NCBI RefSeq assembly: GCF_001431465.1
Contig: NZ_LDJJ01000028.1
Coordinates: 62,001 to 126,000 of the forward strand
Direction of reading: 5' to 3'
DNA length: 64,000 bases
From: Stenotrophomonas terrae
Lineage (GTDB): Bacteria > Pseudomonadota > Gammaproteobacteria > Xanthomonadales > Xanthomonadaceae
Part shown: in pieces, positions 62,339 through 64,000 of the stretch
How positions within the stretch are numbered: position 1 is the first letter of the stretch
How the letters are laid out: the number at the start of each line of letters is the position of its first letter
Translations under genes and position numbers: made by a program
Notes under the pieces: model-generated
Seen by the model: the letters and a program-made list of their open reading frames with translations, nothing else
Told to the model about the DNA's origin: nothing
Databases searched by the model: none

Positions 62339-64000
62339 ATGCCAGGCAAGTTCAGCGGTCGTATCGAACTGGATATCCGTGACTCCAAAGCGGATTGGGA
62401 TGCATTCCTGGATAAACGCGCACCCGCCGGAGCGCCGAACGTACTGGTGATCCTGTATGACGATACCGGGCAGGCGGCATGGTCGCCTTACGGCGGCCGT
62501 ATCCAGATGCCAACGCTGGACAAGCTGGCAAAGAACGGCCTGATCTACTCGCAGTGGCATACAACGGCGGTGTGCTCACCGACTCGCTCGTGCTTCCTCA
62601 CCGGCCGCAATCACCACGCCAATGGGTTTGGCTGCATCTCCGAGGCCGCCACCGGTTTTCCGGGTTATGCCGGCCACATTCCGCTGGAGAACGGCACCAT
62701 GGCGTCGATACTCCGCGACGCAGGCTGGAGCACGTTCTGGGTTGGCAAGAACCACAACGTGCCGGTCGATGGCTTCGGCATGAGCGCATCCAAGAAGCGC
62801 TGGCCGCTGGGTCTTGGTTACGACCGCTTCTACGGTTTCATTGGTGGTGAAACCAACCAGTGGTACCCGGAACTGATCGAAGACAACCATTTCGTCGATC
62901 AACCTGCGCAGCCGGAGGAGGGCTATCACTTCTCCAAGGACATCGCCGACAAGGCGGTATCGTTCATCCGTGACAGCGTTCAGTGTGATCCGGAAAAGCC
63001 CTGGTACATGTGGTACTGCCCCGGCGCCAACCATGCGCCGCACCACGCACCGCAGGACTACATCGACAAATACCGCGGCCAGTTCGATGACGGATACGAG
63101 GCTTACCGCGAATGGGCGCTCAAGCGCATGATCGAGCGCGGTGTGCTGCCTGCAGACACCGTACTTACCCCGATCAACCCCTTGCCCGCTGACCGGACTC
63201 CGCCCGATGACAGGGTGCGCCCATGGGACACGCTCAACGCCGATGAGAAGCGGCTGTTCAGCCGCATGGCCGAGGTGTTTGCCGCCATGTCCGAGTACAC
63301 CGATGTGCAGATCGGGCGGGTGATCGACTATCTGGAAGAATCCGGTCAGCTGGACAACACGCTGATCTTTTACTGTGCCGACAACGGTGCCTCCGGTGAA
63401 GGCTCACCCAGCGGCTCGGTCAACGAGAACCGGTTCTTCAATGGCTATCCCGACGACGTTGAATCGAACCTGGCGATGATCGACAAACTGGGCTCGCCCG
63501 ATACATACAACCACTACCCAACCGGGTGGGCTGTCGCCTTCTCCACCCCATACCGCATGTTCAAACGCTATGCATCCTATGCCGGCGGCACCTGCGATCC
63601 GCTGGTGGTGCACTGGCCCAAGGGCATCCGTGCCAAGGGTGAGGTGCGCCACCAATACCACCATTGCACCGATATCGTGCCAACCATCCTTGAGGCCTGT
63701 GGTGTGCCTATGCCGGAGTTCGTCGACGGTGTGAAGCAGGCGCCGTTGGCGGGTGTGTCGATGCTGTACAGCTTTGACAATGCGCAGGCCGCCACCACCA
63801 AGAAGACCCAATACTACGAGATGGCCGGTACCCGCAGCATCTGGAACGACGGCTGGAAGGCGGCGACCGATCACGCACCGATTCCATCCGATCAGGGGCA
63901 CTTCGACAAGGACACCTGGCAGCTGTTCCATACCGATAGTGACCGTGCTGAAGCGCATGATCTTGCCGCCAAGCATCCTGAGCGGCTGGAGCAGCTGAAA
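62339..64000 (+). CDS. arylsulfatase-type sulfatase 2 (formylglycine-dependent, truncated at window end)
   Basis: 554 residues are visible with no stop before the edge. It begins PNVLVILYDDTGQAAWSPYG (metal ligands Asp41 and Asp42) and has the formylglycine site VCSPTRSCFLTGRNHHANGF with Cys79 in a canonical CxPxR. NGTMASILRDAGWSTFWVGK, CADNGASGEGSPSGSVNENR and WPKGIRAKGEVRHQYHHCTD follow in the order seen in large AtsA-type sulfatases of about 760-790 residues. No signal peptide. AGGAG lies seven bases before the ATG at 62339. Cys79 is expected to be matured by the FGE at 52303. Confidence 0.93.
   Translation, partial: MPGKFSGRIELDIRDSKADWDAFLDKRAPAGAPNVLVILYDDTGQAAWSPYGGRIQMPTLDKLAKNGLIYSQWHTTAVCSPTRSCFLTGRNHHANGFGCISEAATGFPGYAGHIPLENGTMASILRDAGWSTFWVGKNHNVPVDGFGMSASKKRWPLGLGYDRFYGFIGGETNQWYPELIEDNHFVDQPAQPEEGYHFSKDIADKAVSFIRDSVQCDPEKPWYMWYCPGANHAPHHAPQDYIDKYRGQFDDGYEAYREWALKRMIERGVLPADTVLTPINPLPADRTPPDDRVRPWDTLNADEKRLFSRMAEVFAAMSEYTDVQIGRVIDYLEESGQLDNTLIFYCADNGASGEGSPSGSVNENRFFNGYPDDVESNLAMIDKLGSPDTYNHYPTGWAVAFSTPYRMFKRYASYAGGTCDPLVVHWPKGIRAKGEVRHQYHHCTDIVPTILEACGVPMPEFVDGVKQAPLAGVSMLYSFDNAQAATTKKTQYYEMAGTRSIWNDGWKAATDHAPIPSDQGHFDKDTWQLFHTDSDRAEAHDLAAKHPERLEQLK

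Noticed and set aside
1-64000. Insertion sequences, prophage, CRISPR arrays, toxin-antitoxin pairs and secretion-system clusters
   Set aside because: No transposase, integrase, phage structural gene, direct-repeat array with unique spacers or typical toxin-antitoxin pair was seen on either strand.
41604-64000. Phosphonate or nucleotide pyrophosphatase role for the two alkaline-phosphatase-fold enzymes
   Set aside because: Both have a Cys-led sulfatase site (CTAGR and CSPTR) rather than the Thr or Ser of phosphatases and NPPs, and an FGE is encoded between them.

Overview
This is a high-GC chromosomal segment from a gamma-proteobacterium of the Xanthomonadaceae, most probably Stenotrophomonas or a close relative. 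The evidence is dispersed GTAG-type palindromes (the SMAG repeats known from S. maltophilia), a second REP family built on GGAGCGGC..GCCGC hairpins, class III phaE-phaC, divergent ppsA/ppsR, and several small families that I recall mainly from Xanthomonas and Stenotrophomonas (DUF6116, DUF1249, DUF5329). No database search was possible; names come from motif and family recognition.

Region 1 (1-20.7 kb) is housekeeping: partial tatD, a glycine-zipper envelope protein, a GNAT acetyltransferase, a glutathione transferase, a fused alpha-beta 2-oxoacid dehydrogenase E1, ppsA with its regulator ppsR, DUF1249, a Nudix hydrolase, pssA, the polyhydroxyalkanoate synthase pair phaE-phaC, tex, a small response regulator, tRNA-Leu(CAA) and a duplicated tRNA-Ala(GGC)/tRNA-Glu(TTC) block. 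Most long gaps here hold REP or SMAG hairpins.

Region 2 (21-28.7 kb) is a signalling locus resembling the Pseudomonas Roc/Sad systems: a hybrid kinase (HK-REC-Hpt), a REC-EAL protein and two paralogous LuxR-type response regulators, with a 59-residue ORF between the regulators. It ends with a small basic regulator preceded by a perfect 10-bp-arm palindrome.

Region 3 (29-41.4 kb) is redox and stress accessory material: an AraC regulator, two zinc alcohol dehydrogenases, a type II NADH dehydrogenase-like flavoprotein, two LysR regulators each next to a TTAG-N5-CTAA box, an LLM flavin monooxygenase paired with a glutathione transferase, a glutaredoxin-like protein, an NTF2-like protein, a secreted DJ-1/PfpI protein and a membrane-anchored AraC regulator.

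Region 4 (41.6 kb to the right edge) is the most unusual part. It holds two Cys-type sulfatases, a true formylglycine-generating enzyme, a patatin/beta-barrel protein, a sensor kinase with two response regulators and an AraC regulator, and a long operon of DUF202, DUF1622, DUF2092, DUF4136, a Trp/Gly-rich repeat protein and a BamA-like barrel, followed by two more predicted outer-membrane channel proteins. Seven copies of a GTA-N4-TAC palindrome, typically GTAGTTTTAC, stand in front of eight transcription units of this region. Five of them lie 79-82 bp from the start codon. I infer one regulon, probably controlled by the LuxR-type regulator encoded inside it, that builds a sulfatase-linked cell-surface system.
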